DNA of 8,683 nt from Deltaproteobacteria bacterium (GTDB lineage: Bacteria; SAR324; NAC60-12). Below the pieces are notes generated by a model. The model was not told the DNA's origin, did not search any database, and saw only the letters and a program-made list of their open reading frames with translations. The position numbers and the translations under genes were made by a program. The DNA lies in NCBI GenBank assembly GCA_002730365.1, contig PBZZ01000034.1:9294-17976 (forward strand). The letters are read 5' to 3'. Positions 1-6,880 of the stretch are shown here, piece by piece; position 1 is the stretch's first letter, and each line of letters starts with the position of its first letter.

Positions 1-792
1 AAGTAGACTAAGATGATTCATCATTACCGAGTAACCCTGTGCAACCTGACCCTCCAATTCACCACGAGCACTGATACAGTCGAGTGTGTTGAGTTCTGGC
101 TCAGAGAAAGCTAACAATTCAGTAGTACGGTTTCGATTTGGACACCAAGAGGTACCAAAGGAAGCAGCCGCCCCCAATGGGTTCCGATTGATTGGGAGGA
201 GTAGAAATTTGACTCGTTCCAGATCTCTCAATAGCGCTTGTGCATGGGAACAGAGCCAGTGCCCCCATGAAGTCAACATACCAGGTTGGTAATGTGTTAG
301 CCCCGGCATAACTGTTTCGGTATGCTCTACAGCCTGAGTCAAAAGTGTTCTGATTAACGTTTCTAGACTTTTAGACTGTCTCAGGAGTGCATCACGGAGA
401 AAAAGTCTCGTGTCGCATGCTGCCTGATCATTGCGACTTCTTCCGATATGCATCCACCCACCGACCTCTTCTCCTTGCTGCCTGGTCACGAATGCTTCCA
501 CGTTGATATGTACATCCTCAAGTTTTGGATCCAACTCAAAGTCACCGTTCCGAAAATTCTCTTCCAGTTGACTAAGTCCTCTGAGAATTTTTGTTAGAAC
601 GTCTTTGGGCAGCACTCCTTCTTCATACCACATGATCGCGTGGGCTCGATTGGTCCATAGATCGTAAGGTAGCAAAGCCATATCTGCCATTGGCAGCGGC
701 TGAACATCACGGCCAGCACAAAACAGAACATTTTCTTCAGCCGGACTGCTTTGAAGGTGGCTACCCCAAACCTGGTTCTGGTCAGTTTTCAT
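1..792 (-). CDS. argH: Argininosuccinate lyase, N-terminal part (runs off the window)
   Basis: Cleaves argininosuccinate to arginine and fumarate, the last step of arginine synthesis, in the cytoplasm as a homotetramer. The frame is open for exactly 264 codons from the ATG at 792-790 to the window edge; the family is usually about 460 aa, so roughly the last 200 residues lie outside. Visible family marks are the N-terminal VWG (residues 8-10), the HINVE segment (95-99), the signature GRSRNDQ (117-123), the PGLTHYQ segment with the active-site Thr-His pair (166-167), and a PLGAAASFGT stretch (205-214). The catalytic mobile serine loop is not in the window. The protein is fairly diverged: Met-His-Ile precedes the signature where Leu-His-Thr is usual. 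There is no clear Shine-Dalgarno sequence at the ATG; an in-frame TTG lies 30 nt upstream. The Fur-type gene lies 156 nt upstream on the same strand. A divergent ArgH paralogue is possible. Confidence 0.9.
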   Translation of the reverse strand, partial: MKTDQNQVWGSHLQSSPAEENVLFCAGRDVQPLPMADMALLPYDLWTNRAHAIMWYEEGVLPKDVLTKILRGLSQLEENFRNGDFELDPKLEDVHINVEAFVTRQQGEEVGGWMHIGRSRNDQAACDTRLFLRDALLRQSKSLETLIRTLLTQAVEHTETVMPGLTHYQPGMLTSWGHWLCSHAQALLRDLERVKFLLLPINRNPLGAAASFGTSWCPNRNRTTELLAFSEPELNTLDCISARGELEGQVAQGYSVMMNHLSLL

Positions 793-948
793 GAAGATTC
801 CGAATGGGAGAGCATTCAAGGGGAATGGAGAGGGTCTTAAGATCTGAGGAAACTGCCGTTCTGGTATTCAATGTACAATTTGAATGGATGTCTACAACAA
901 CTGAGGAGAGATCAACTGGTTTTCTTTGATCTTGAACTTACAGTGAAT
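793..948. other. Gap between Fur-type gene and argH
   Basis: This 156-nt stretch lies downstream of the regulator stop and upstream of the argH start. It contains a perfect 7-bp inverted repeat, AGATCAA at 909-915 and TTGATCT at 926-932 with a 10-nt loop, placed 17 nt after the regulator stop on the minus strand. No T-tract follows on that strand, so it is at best a weak terminator or processing stem. I see no convincing promoter for argH and no small ORF. Confidence 0.4.
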
Positions 949-1365
949 TCAGATGTTGGTATCTGGAACTTCTTGATCACATTTAGTACAGGTTCCATTT
1001 AGCACAACATGTAGCTCTGCGCCGCGTTCTGTTTTGGCCGCAAGAGGTGATTCTACGCAAAGCATTCGACGACATAAGTTACAGTAAAGATGTGCGTGAA
1101 GGCCCTGCAGCCGTTCTGCCAGACAGTAGTAGCTGTTCCGATCCGTGGAGGGAACCTGAGTCAGTAGTCGGGTTCTGACCAGTGCTTCAAGCACTCGATA
1201 AATGGTTACCTGGTCAACATGTTCCTGATCCTCGAGTATTTCCCGCACCTCATGAGGTGTCATCGGATGTTCTTCTTTTAAGAAGAGTTCAAGGACGGCC
1301 ACTCTTTGGCGAGTTAGGCTGAGATTGACTTCTTTCAGTAGTTTTTCAGCGGGAGTCAATTCCAT
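949..1365 (-). CDS. Fur-family metal-dependent transcriptional regulator
   Basis: Dimeric DNA-binding repressor family (Fur, Zur, PerR and relatives) that senses a metal or peroxide. I chose the ATG at 1365-1363, giving 138 aa (MELTPAEKLL...); a TTG two codons upstream is less likely. The N-terminal winged helix is visible: LTRQRVAVLELFL (18-29) and the recognition helix DQVTIYRVLEALV (51-63). The C-terminal half has H90 and H92 followed by a Cys-x-x-Cys pair (C95, C98) and a second pair (C126, C129), the usual structural-zinc site. There is no His-rich tail after the last Cys pair. It is near the usual length (about 135-150 aa). Whether it senses iron, zinc or peroxide cannot be told from sequence. 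It is divergent to ilvB and upstream of argH on the same strand; a dyad 30 bp before the start suggests autoregulation. No good Shine-Dalgarno is visible. Confidence 0.88.
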   Translation of the reverse strand: MELTPAEKLLKEVNLSLTRQRVAVLELFLKEEHPMTPHEVREILEDQEHVDQVTIYRVLEALVRTRLLTQVPSTDRNSYYCLAERLQGLHAHLYCNLCRRMLCVESPLAAKTERGAELHVVLNGTCTKCDQEVPDTNI

Positions 1366-1394
1366 TTGCAAATGGTTAGGTGGAAGTTCAGTAA

Positions 1395-1407
1395 CTTTGA
1401 ATCAAAG
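1395..1407. promoter_or_regulatory. 13-bp dyad upstream of the Fur-type gene
   Basis: CTTTGA-A-TCAAAG is a perfect odd-centred palindrome whose near edge is 29 bp upstream of the chosen start codon of the regulator. Position and symmetry suit an operator for a dimeric repressor, possibly the regulator itself. It does not match the classical 19-bp Fur box (GATAATGAT-type), so the assignment is inference only. Confidence 0.25.
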
Positions 1408-1514
1408 GTTATCACGGTCTCGATAGGGTGAAAAGATCTCTGAAGATAAATAATTGGGGTGTGTTCGATTAGTTGAGCAGAGAAAAACTCATCAGATATT
1501 GTGTATTCAAAAAA

Positions 1515-1533
1515 TAAATAATCAGTAAATAAT
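1515..1533. repeat. Short direct repeat TAAATAAT, 11-bp period
   Basis: TAAATAAT occurs at 1515-1522 and again at 1526-1533, so the copies are one helical turn apart. It sits in the most AT-rich part of the gap between the regulator and ilvB. Such spacing is typical of paired protein sites, but in AT-rich DNA an 8-bp repeat can arise by chance. Confidence 0.3.
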
Positions 1534-1574
1534 AGAAAAAGTTGGCCGTCTGTTGATGAAAAGGCTAGCTGAAG

Positions 1575-1606
1575 TCGGAAAATTTCCGAGAATATTGTCA
1601 TGTAAT
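1575..1606 (+). promoter_or_regulatory. 15-bp palindrome and possible -10 element upstream of ilvB
   Basis: TCGGAAA-A-TTTCCGA (1575-1589) is a perfect 15-bp palindrome. A TGTAAT hexamer at 1601-1606 matches the sigma-70 -10 consensus at five of six positions. No -35 hexamer is recognisable at the right distance, and the palindrome covers that place, so an activator-dependent or repressor-blocked promoter is a reasonable reading. The start point is not shown by the sequence. Confidence 0.35.
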
Positions 1607-1620
1607 TCATCTAAGAACTC

Positions 1621-1672
1621 TACAAGCCTGAAAAATTTATAAATGTAGGCTTTTGGCTTGTACTCCTACAAG
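1621..1672 (+). promoter_or_regulatory. ilvB leader with mutually exclusive hairpins
   Basis: Four perfect inverted-repeat pairs compete for the same bases. TACAAGCC (1621-1628) pairs with GGCTTGTA (1655-1662). AAGCCT (1624-1629) pairs with AGGCTT (1647-1652). TGTAGG (1644-1649) pairs with CCTACA (1665-1670). CTTGTA (1657-1662) pairs with TACAAG (1667-1672). Two or more alternative folds are therefore possible, as in attenuators or other RNA switches, about 55 nt before the ilvB start. No stem is followed by a T-run, so it is not a standard transcription attenuator. I cannot assign it to a known riboswitch or T-box class. Confidence 0.4.
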
Positions 1673-1714
1673 AGATTCACTAACTTGGGAGGATAACTTG
1701 CAATTATCAAATCA

Positions 1715-1720
1715 GAGGAG
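1715..1720 (+). promoter_or_regulatory. Ribosome binding site of ilvB
   Basis: GAGGAG lies 6 nt before the ATG at 1727 and fixes the ilvB start. A second Shine-Dalgarno-like GGGAGG at 1687-1692 precedes a TTG-initiated 10-codon reading frame (1698-1730) whose TGA overlaps the ilvB ATG. Confidence 0.75.
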
Positions 1721-1726
1721 TTCAGA

Positions 1727-3433
1727 ATGAATGGTGCCCAAGTTGTTGTGGAGGCTCTGAGAAAAGAGGGTGTCAAATATATATTTGGCTATCCGGGTGG
1801 AGCATGTATGCCAATTTTTGATGCTTTGCTAGATGCTCCTGAGCTAGAACTAGTCTTGGTGCGCCACGAACAAGGGGGGACCCACATGGCTGATGGGTAT
1901 GCTCGGGCTACGGGGAAGCCAGGGGTCGTACTCGTCACCTCAGGCCCTGGGGCGACCAACACCGTGACCGGACTTTTAACTGCACAGATGGACTCTATTC
2001 CGCTCATCGTGTTGACCGGCCAAACGATTACACCCAACTTGGGCAAGGATGCTTTTCAGGAAGCTGACATCTTCGGTGTGACAATGCCCGTTGTGAAGCA
2101 CAGCTACCTGGTGAAAGACGTCAATGAACTTCCGAAAGTCGTGAAGGAGGCTTTCCACCTGGCAACTACCGGTCGACCTGGTCCCGTACTGATTGATTTA
2201 CCAAAAGATGTTGTATCAGCAGAATGCACGTCGAATTTCCCAGAAAACATTGATTTACCCGGATACGAAGTCCCGATGAAAGGCAATGTAGACGATATCG
2301 TTCGGGCTGCTGATATTATCATGGAATCCAGGCGTCCACTTCTATACGTAGGGGCTGGCGCTGTTGGGGCTGGCGCCGCTCAAGAAGTTTTAGAATTGGC
2401 AGAAAAGATTCAAGCACCTGTCACGACAACTCTATTGGGGAAAGGTGCCTTCCCAGAGACTCACGAATTGTCTGTTGGTATGCTTGGTATGCATGGGACC
2501 GCTTACGCAAATAAGGCGGTTGTTGGCTGTGACATGATCATGGCCATCGGAGCCCGTTGGGATGATCGTATTACTGGGAAAGTGAGTGAATTCTGCCCAA
2601 CTGCGAGTAAGATTCATATTGACATTGATCCTGCAGAATTCGGCAAAATTATCCAGCCTGATGTGTCTATCAACGGAGATGCGCGCTTGGTATTGCAGGA
2701 GTTGATTCCTCATGTTCACAAATTAGATTCAGGCCCCTGGCTGAAATCGGTTGCATCTTGGAAAAAGAAGTATCCACTTAAGTATCCCAAGCGTGGAGGA
2801 TTACGAGCACAGTATGTGTTGGATGAGTTGGATCGTCTCTCTGAATCCAGAGGCATCATCAGCACTGATGTTGGCCAACATCAGATGTGGGCAGCCCAGT
2901 TCTGTAAAAGCTCACGTGAACGTCAATGGCTTTCCAGTGGGGGTGCAGGGACTATGGGCTATGGATTCCCAGCCGCGATTGGGGCTCAGTTGGGGTGTCC
3001 CAATGATTTGGTAGTAGCTGTCGTAGGAGATGGTGGCTTCCAAATGACGCTTGCGGAACTCTCTACTGCCGCTCTCCAGAGAGTACCTGTCAAAATTTTA
3101 ATCATTGATAATCGCTATCTGGGAATGATTCGTCAATGGCAAGAGCTTTTCTTTGACCAGCGACTGAGTGGATGTGAGCTGGAGGGAAATCCTGACTTTG
3201 TTAAACTAGGTGAAGCCTATGGTGTGAAAGGATTTAGAATTCGACGTGCTGGAGATGTCACCAAGGTATTAAAAAAGGCACTTGCCTACAACGATGGGCC
3301 CTGCATTATCCACGCTGAGGTTGTAAAAGAAGACAACGTCTTCCCAATGATTCCAGCAGGAGCAGCCGTAAAGGACATGCTAATTGAGAAGCCAAAGGAC
3401 CGTAAACTTGAAAAGCCTGTAGGAAGCACCTGA
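1727..3433 (+). CDS. ilvB: Acetolactate synthase, large (catalytic) subunit
   Basis: ThDP- and FAD-dependent enzyme that condenses two pyruvates to acetolactate, or pyruvate with 2-oxobutyrate, the first common step of Val/Leu and Ile synthesis. It acts in the cytoplasm with the small subunit encoded next. At 568 aa it has the normal length. The three domains are in order: N-terminal pyrimidine-binding domain (about 1-170) with YPGGA (22-26) and catalytic Glu48 in VRHEQ; central FAD-associated domain (about 190-330); C-terminal ThDP domain with GDGGF (434-438) and Asn462 forming the Mg/diphosphate motif. FPAAIGAQLG (414-423) and the RQWQ segment with Trp471 match true acetolactate synthases rather than other ThDP enzymes. 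The position equivalent to plant Pro197 is Ile101 and that of plant Ser653 is Ala544, by my hand alignment. The start is fixed by a strong ribosome binding site. It is the first gene of a five-gene plus-strand run. Confidence 0.97.
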   Translation: MNGAQVVVEALRKEGVKYIFGYPGGACMPIFDALLDAPELELVLVRHEQGGTHMADGYARATGKPGVVLVTSGPGATNTVTGLLTAQMDSIPLIVLTGQTITPNLGKDAFQEADIFGVTMPVVKHSYLVKDVNELPKVVKEAFHLATTGRPGPVLIDLPKDVVSAECTSNFPENIDLPGYEVPMKGNVDDIVRAADIIMESRRPLLYVGAGAVGAGAAQEVLELAEKIQAPVTTTLLGKGAFPETHELSVGMLGMHGTAYANKAVVGCDMIMAIGARWDDRITGKVSEFCPTASKIHIDIDPAEFGKIIQPDVSINGDARLVLQELIPHVHKLDSGPWLKSVASWKKKYPLKYPKRGGLRAQYVLDELDRLSESRGIISTDVGQHQMWAAQFCKSSRERQWLSSGGAGTMGYGFPAAIGAQLGCPNDLVVAVVGDGGFQMTLAELSTAALQRVPVKILIIDNRYLGMIRQWQELFFDQRLSGCELEGNPDFVKLGEAYGVKGFRIRRAGDVTKVLKKALAYNDGPCIIHAEVVKEDNVFPMIPAGAAVKDMLIEKPKDRKLEKPVGST

Positions 3434-3540
3434 GAGGTATTTGAAATTCGTGTTGTTTGTACTGAAACAAACAAACGATCAAAATCTTTTGATTGAAGGC
3501 AATCTTTAGATTCAACGCAGCCTCTCTTTGAAGAAAAGCA
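3434..3540 (+). other. Hairpin-rich spacer between ilvB and ilvN
   Basis: This 107-nt gap is long for an ilvBN pair. It holds an 8-bp stem, TTGTTTGT (3453-3460) with ACAAACAA (3467-3474), and a second stem, ATCAAAA (3478-3484) with TTTTGAT (3487-3493). A third stem, GATTG (3491-3495) with CAATC (3500-3504), overlaps the second. All are AT-rich and none is followed by a T-run, so termination looks unlikely. They may stabilise or separate the ilvB message from ilvN. Only a weak GAAGAAA precedes the ilvN start. Confidence 0.4.
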
Positions 3541-4029
3541 ATGGAAGAATTTACGATTAGTATTTACGTCAATAACAAACCGGGTGTTTTGATGCGCCTC
3601 TCGCAAACTTTTGCGAGAAGAGGGTATAACATCGATTCTCTGGTAGTTTCACCAGCTGTAGATCATCAGTTCTCTCGAATAACAGTGGTTGTTCAGGGTG
3701 GTCCTGAAACGCTTGACCAGATTCTACGTCAGTTAAATAAGCTAGTAGATGTTGTTCACGCTAGTCATCACGATCCAAAGCAATCTGTTGAACGAGAATT
3801 AGCCATCTTTAAATTGTTGATTGGTCCGGAGAAGCGATCGGAGGTCTTACAGATTGTTGATGTGTTTAGGGCCAAAATTGTAGATATTACGGACCAATCG
3901 CTAATTGTCGAGTCCACGGGATCGTCTTCGAAAATCGATGCTATGGAAAAACTCTTCAATACTATTGGCCTTAAGGAAATGGTCCGCTCTGGGAAACTAG
4001 TGATGGCTCGCGGTACGAACAAAACTTGA
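3541..4029 (+). CDS. ilvN: Acetolactate synthase, small (regulatory) subunit
   Basis: Regulatory subunit that raises the activity of the large subunit and usually confers valine feedback inhibition. At 162 aa it has the usual length of the IlvN/IlvH family. An ACT domain covers about residues 4-75: FTISIYVNNKPGVLMRL (4-20) is the typical first strand and helix, followed by FARRGYNIDSL (24-34), and HASHHDP (74-80) ends the domain. The C-terminal small-subunit domain (about 84-157) has the family pattern ELAIFKL and the IVDITDQSLIVESTG stretch. The start ATG has only a weak upstream purine run. The next gene begins 1 nt after its stop, so the two are surely co-transcribed and probably translationally coupled. 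Confidence 0.96.
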   Translation: MEEFTISIYVNNKPGVLMRLSQTFARRGYNIDSLVVSPAVDHQFSRITVVVQGGPETLDQILRQLNKLVDVVHASHHDPKQSVERELAIFKLLIGPEKRSEVLQIVDVFRAKIVDITDQSLIVESTGSSSKIDAMEKLFNTIGLKEMVRSGKLVMARGTNKT

Positions 4030-4030
4030 G

Positions 4031-4951
4031 ATGATACGTCCACTCCCGCTGCAGCCAGGAGATGCCGTGGCGGTTGTGGCACCTTCTTCTCAACTAAGAT
4101 CGGAGCAACAGCGCTTAGCTGAGCAAGCCTTTCAAATCTTGGAGGATGATTGGGGTCTTCAAGTAGCCTATACTCCTGAACTGACCCGTTCACATTTGCA
4201 TCTGGCAGGTACTGATCAAGAACGGGCTGCAGAATTTCAGCAACAACTCGAAGATGAGAAAGTTCGGGCAGTCTTCTGCATCAGAGGAGGTTATGGAGTT
4301 GCTCGACTAATACCATTGCTTCAGCCAACTTCCTGGCACCAAAAACCAAAATGGATCGTCGGGTTCAGCGACTGTTCCCTACTACTTCACTACCTCCAAC
4401 GCCACACGGATTGGCTGGTTTGTCATGGACCCACACTGGCTTCTCCCCAGTTTGTTGGGGGTCCCCGGGCAGACAAGAATCGCGAAGCCCTGAGGGGCGT
4501 CTTGTTCAAATCAGAATCCCCCTCCACTCCTGTCCAATTCTTGCAGAATGCGGCATCTGTGAAAGGAAGACTCAGTGGTGGTTGCCTCTCTGTAATCCTT
4601 TCAGCCTTGGGAACTGAAGCCCAAGTCGATTTAGCGGATTCAATTCTTTTTCTTGAGGAAGTTTACGAAGCGCCTTATCGTTTGGATCGAATGCTGACCC
4701 AGATGCGACAAAGTGGTCAATTTGAAAAAGTCCGGGCCTTTATTTTTGGTGAATTCGTAGAATGTGGTACCCCGGAGCAAGTTAAGGATATTTTGCTAGA
4801 CGTGCTCGGCGTTTTGAATCTTCCAATGGCAACAGGCCTGCCTCATGGGCACGGAGAGATCAATCATCCGCTTTTATTAGGACAATGGGCTGAGTTGGAT
4901 GCTAAGCAAAATGCCATTCATTTTAAAAACAACGAACCTGTAGCTACATGA
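4031..4951 (+). CDS. S66-family serine peptidase (LD-carboxypeptidase / MccF-like)
   Basis: The family cleaves the L-D bond of murein tetrapeptides during cell-wall recycling (LdcA) or inactivates peptidyl-nucleotides (MccF). At 306 aa it is of normal length and has no signal peptide, so it is probably cytoplasmic. The N-terminal LQPGDAVAVVAPSS (7-20) and RGGYG (85-89) are family hallmarks. The Ser-Glu-His triad is visible: Ser113 in GFSD (111-114), Glu209 in the FLEEVYEAPYRLDR segment, and His274 in PHGH (271-274). The extra His272, where an aromatic residue is common, is slightly unusual. The ATG lies 1 nt after the ilvN stop without its own clear ribosome binding site, which points to coupling. 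The stop overlaps the start of the next gene. Which of the two substrate classes applies cannot be decided from sequence; a murein role is the default. Confidence 0.9.
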   Translation: MIRPLPLQPGDAVAVVAPSSQLRSEQQRLAEQAFQILEDDWGLQVAYTPELTRSHLHLAGTDQERAAEFQQQLEDEKVRAVFCIRGGYGVARLIPLLQPTSWHQKPKWIVGFSDCSLLLHYLQRHTDWLVCHGPTLASPQFVGGPRADKNREALRGVLFKSESPSTPVQFLQNAASVKGRLSGGCLSVILSALGTEAQVDLADSILFLEEVYEAPYRLDRMLTQMRQSGQFEKVRAFIFGEFVECGTPEQVKDILLDVLGVLNLPMATGLPHGHGEINHPLLLGQWAELDAKQNAIHFKNNEPVAT

Positions 4952-5130
4952 GCCATTTTCAAGCATTGAGCGATTGGCTGTTGAGCTTTCCTCCCCTGCT
5001 GTCCCTTTCCCTCGTGGGATGCTTAAGCCTCTTGTTTTTGTTATTGGCAATCAGACAAATCCGTCTGGTTTTCAGAATACGAGCGTCCCATCGGCAATTC
5101 CTTGATGAGTTGCGCAGTCAACTGCGCTGA
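4948..5130 (+). CDS. Small single-pass membrane protein, unknown function
   Basis: A 60-aa protein whose ATG overlaps the preceding stop as ATGA (4948-4951), a classical coupled arrangement that supports it being a real gene. Residues about 14-35 form one hydrophobic helix rich in Leu, Ser and Val. The C-terminal third is basic (IRQIRLVFRIR and later Arg residues), which by the positive-inside rule puts the C terminus in the cytoplasm. I recognise no family. Its position between an S66 peptidase and the PLP enzyme gives no clear function; a link to the envelope role of the peptidase is conceivable but only inferred. Confidence 0.7.
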   Translation: MSHFQALSDWLLSFPPLLSLSLVGCLSLLFLLLAIRQIRLVFRIRASHRQFLDELRSQLR

Positions 5131-5150
5131 TCCCGTAAATTTTTTGTAAA

Positions 5151-6878
5151 ATGGCAACGTATTCTTCTGCCTCTGCTAAGCAAGACTCTAGACCTGTTCG
5201 CTTTTTAGAGCCAGTTGGTGGTCAACACTATGGCACCACTGCAGAAATGCCAGACTTGCAGACAGTCATAGACTATGAAGAAAATCGCTATCGCCTGAGT
5301 TGGGGTTACTACCGAATGGTGGACCGCCCTGCTTTGTATGAGTGGCAGCAATCCCTCCAACGGAAGCACAAGGTTGCACGAGCTCTGACCTTTGTTTCTG
5401 TGCAAAGTGCCTTGCGTGAGTTGATCGATTTCCTACTAACAAAACAACCGAATCTAAGCATTGCCTGGAAATTATCTGAGCCTCTACCTTCCTGGCTGAG
5501 AGAATGGAAATCTGTCGGGCCTGATCCGATAGAACCGCGACTCTGGATTCTTCCTAATTCCTGTGCTGATGAAAGAAACGAATGGCTAGAGGAAGATCAG
5601 TATGCTAAGCATGACCAGATTGTCTGGTATTCAACTCAGTCTTTTGTGCCGTTGCCAATCCATCAAGAAAACGAGTTTTGGGTTGGGAGTACGGAAAAAA
5701 TGGGAACACCAGGTGGGGTTGTCCTAGGCCAGCACTGTGATCTGATGGAGGGACTCTTCCAATTGCGAAAGCGAAGAGGAGCTTTGCTTTCAGTCAGAAA
5801 CATCGCTGCTTGGAAAAATAATGAAGCAGTCCCGACTTCATCCATTTTAAAAGCTACCGAAAAAATCTGTGATCAACTGATCGAGTGGGAACAGGCAGAC
5901 AAATGTTTTCTATTTCCTTCAGGTATGAATGCAGTCGCGACTGCGATGGAGTTGACAAGAAGGCGATGCCAGAGCAAACAACCAAAACGATTTGTAGCGA
6001 TAGGTTTACTCTATACGGATACCTACTCCTTATTACTGATGGATAAGTGGAGGGGAGGAAATGGCGAACCATTTTTTCTCAATACCGATGAACTGGGACA
6101 ATTAGAAGATGTTCTCAAAGACGAATCGTTTGCTGGGATTGTCACGGAAAGCATCACGAATCCACTCGGAGAATTGCCGGATATTCCAAGAATTCAGGAA
6201 ACTGCAAAAAGATTTGAAATTCCTGTGATTGTCGATAACACGCTAGCTGGGCCAACTAACGCTCAACCTCTCGTTTGGGGAGCAGACATGGTGATCCACA
6301 GCACGGCAAAATACCTATGTGGAAACAACCAGCACGGGGGAGGGGCCCTACTGACTCGTCAGGGATATTGGTCTGAACAGTTGAAGTCTTTTCAGTCCGA
6401 ATGGCAGAACTTCATGTCACCATGGGAGGTCCTAGCCTTGGCTGACTGTATAAAAGATTTTCCTGAACGGATGGAGCGCTTCAATGCTAATGGAGTTCGG
6501 GTTGCTCAATTTCTGGAAGCTCATCCAAAAGTCCGCTCTGTGAGTTTCAACCAATTACCATCCCATTCTAGTCATCAATTGGTAAAGAAGTTGTTGAAGG
6601 GGTCTGGCAGCCTCATTAGCTTTGTTCTGCAGAATGATAGCCTTGATGGAATACGCCGCTTCTATGATGCAGACCTACGACCTCTTCACAAAGCTCCTGG
6701 TCTTGGTTCAAACACCTCGATGGTTTGCCCTTATGCAATGCTAGCCCATTATCAGGCTAGCGACCGAGAACTCGAAGAACTCAGGATTTCAAGATACCTG
6801 GTACGACTTGCAGTAGGCTCTGAAAAAAATTTGGATCAGGTTTTTGCGGCTTTGGAGCGAGGATTCCGAACTCAGTAG
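5151..6878 (+). CDS. Cystathionine gamma-synthase-family PLP enzyme with long N-terminal extension
   Basis: Fold-type I PLP enzyme of the Cys/Met metabolism family (gamma-synthase or lyase on homoserine esters, cysteine or cystathionine). The catalytic part spans about residues 190-575. FPSGMNA (255-261) is the phosphate-binding turn, ITNPLG (335-340) holds the conserved Asn-Pro, Asp362 in VDNT pairs with the PLP ring nitrogen, and Lys387 in HSTAKYL is the Schiff-base lysine. RLAVGSE (552-558) supplies the substrate-carboxylate Arg552. The usual YGGTY is changed to YTDTY (288-292). At 575 aa it is about 180 longer than typical MetB or MetC. Residues about 40-200 form an extra region that, from memory, recalls fungal cystathionine gamma-synthases (STR2/met-7 type). 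It starts 20 nt after the small membrane gene with no clear Shine-Dalgarno. Methionine synthesis or transsulfuration is likely; the exact reaction is not decidable. Confidence 0.85.
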   Translation: MATYSSASAKQDSRPVRFLEPVGGQHYGTTAEMPDLQTVIDYEENRYRLSWGYYRMVDRPALYEWQQSLQRKHKVARALTFVSVQSALRELIDFLLTKQPNLSIAWKLSEPLPSWLREWKSVGPDPIEPRLWILPNSCADERNEWLEEDQYAKHDQIVWYSTQSFVPLPIHQENEFWVGSTEKMGTPGGVVLGQHCDLMEGLFQLRKRRGALLSVRNIAAWKNNEAVPTSSILKATEKICDQLIEWEQADKCFLFPSGMNAVATAMELTRRRCQSKQPKRFVAIGLLYTDTYSLLLMDKWRGGNGEPFFLNTDELGQLEDVLKDESFAGIVTESITNPLGELPDIPRIQETAKRFEIPVIVDNTLAGPTNAQPLVWGADMVIHSTAKYLCGNNQHGGGALLTRQGYWSEQLKSFQSEWQNFMSPWEVLALADCIKDFPERMERFNANGVRVAQFLEAHPKVRSVSFNQLPSHSSHQLVKKLLKGSGSLISFVLQNDSLDGIRRFYDADLRPLHKAPGLGSNTSMVCPYAMLAHYQASDRELEELRISRYLVRLAVGSEKNLDQVFAALERGFRTQ

Positions 6879-6880
6879 AA

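Noticed and set aside
86..292. Plus-strand 68-codon ORF near the left edge
   Set aside because: It lies antisense within argH, whose minus-strand frame is open and matches the family throughout.
1356..1610. Minus-strand 84-codon ORF upstream of the Fur-type gene
   Set aside because: It overlaps the start of the regulator, lies in AT-rich DNA full of regulatory symmetry, lacks a ribosome binding site, and its Phe/Leu/Ile-rich product resembles no protein.
3453..3512. Hairpins in the ilvB-ilvN gap as a terminator
   Set aside because: Stems are AT-rich with no T-run, and the two subunit genes are expected to be co-expressed.
3286..3606. Minus-strand 106-codon ORF across the ilvB-ilvN junction
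   Set aside because: It is antisense to the end of ilvB and start of ilvN, has no recognisable family and no ribosome binding site.
4351..4617. Plus-strand 88-codon ORF within the S66 gene
   Set aside because: It is out of frame inside a well-supported peptidase gene, and its Pro/Ser/Arg-rich product looks like a frame shadow.
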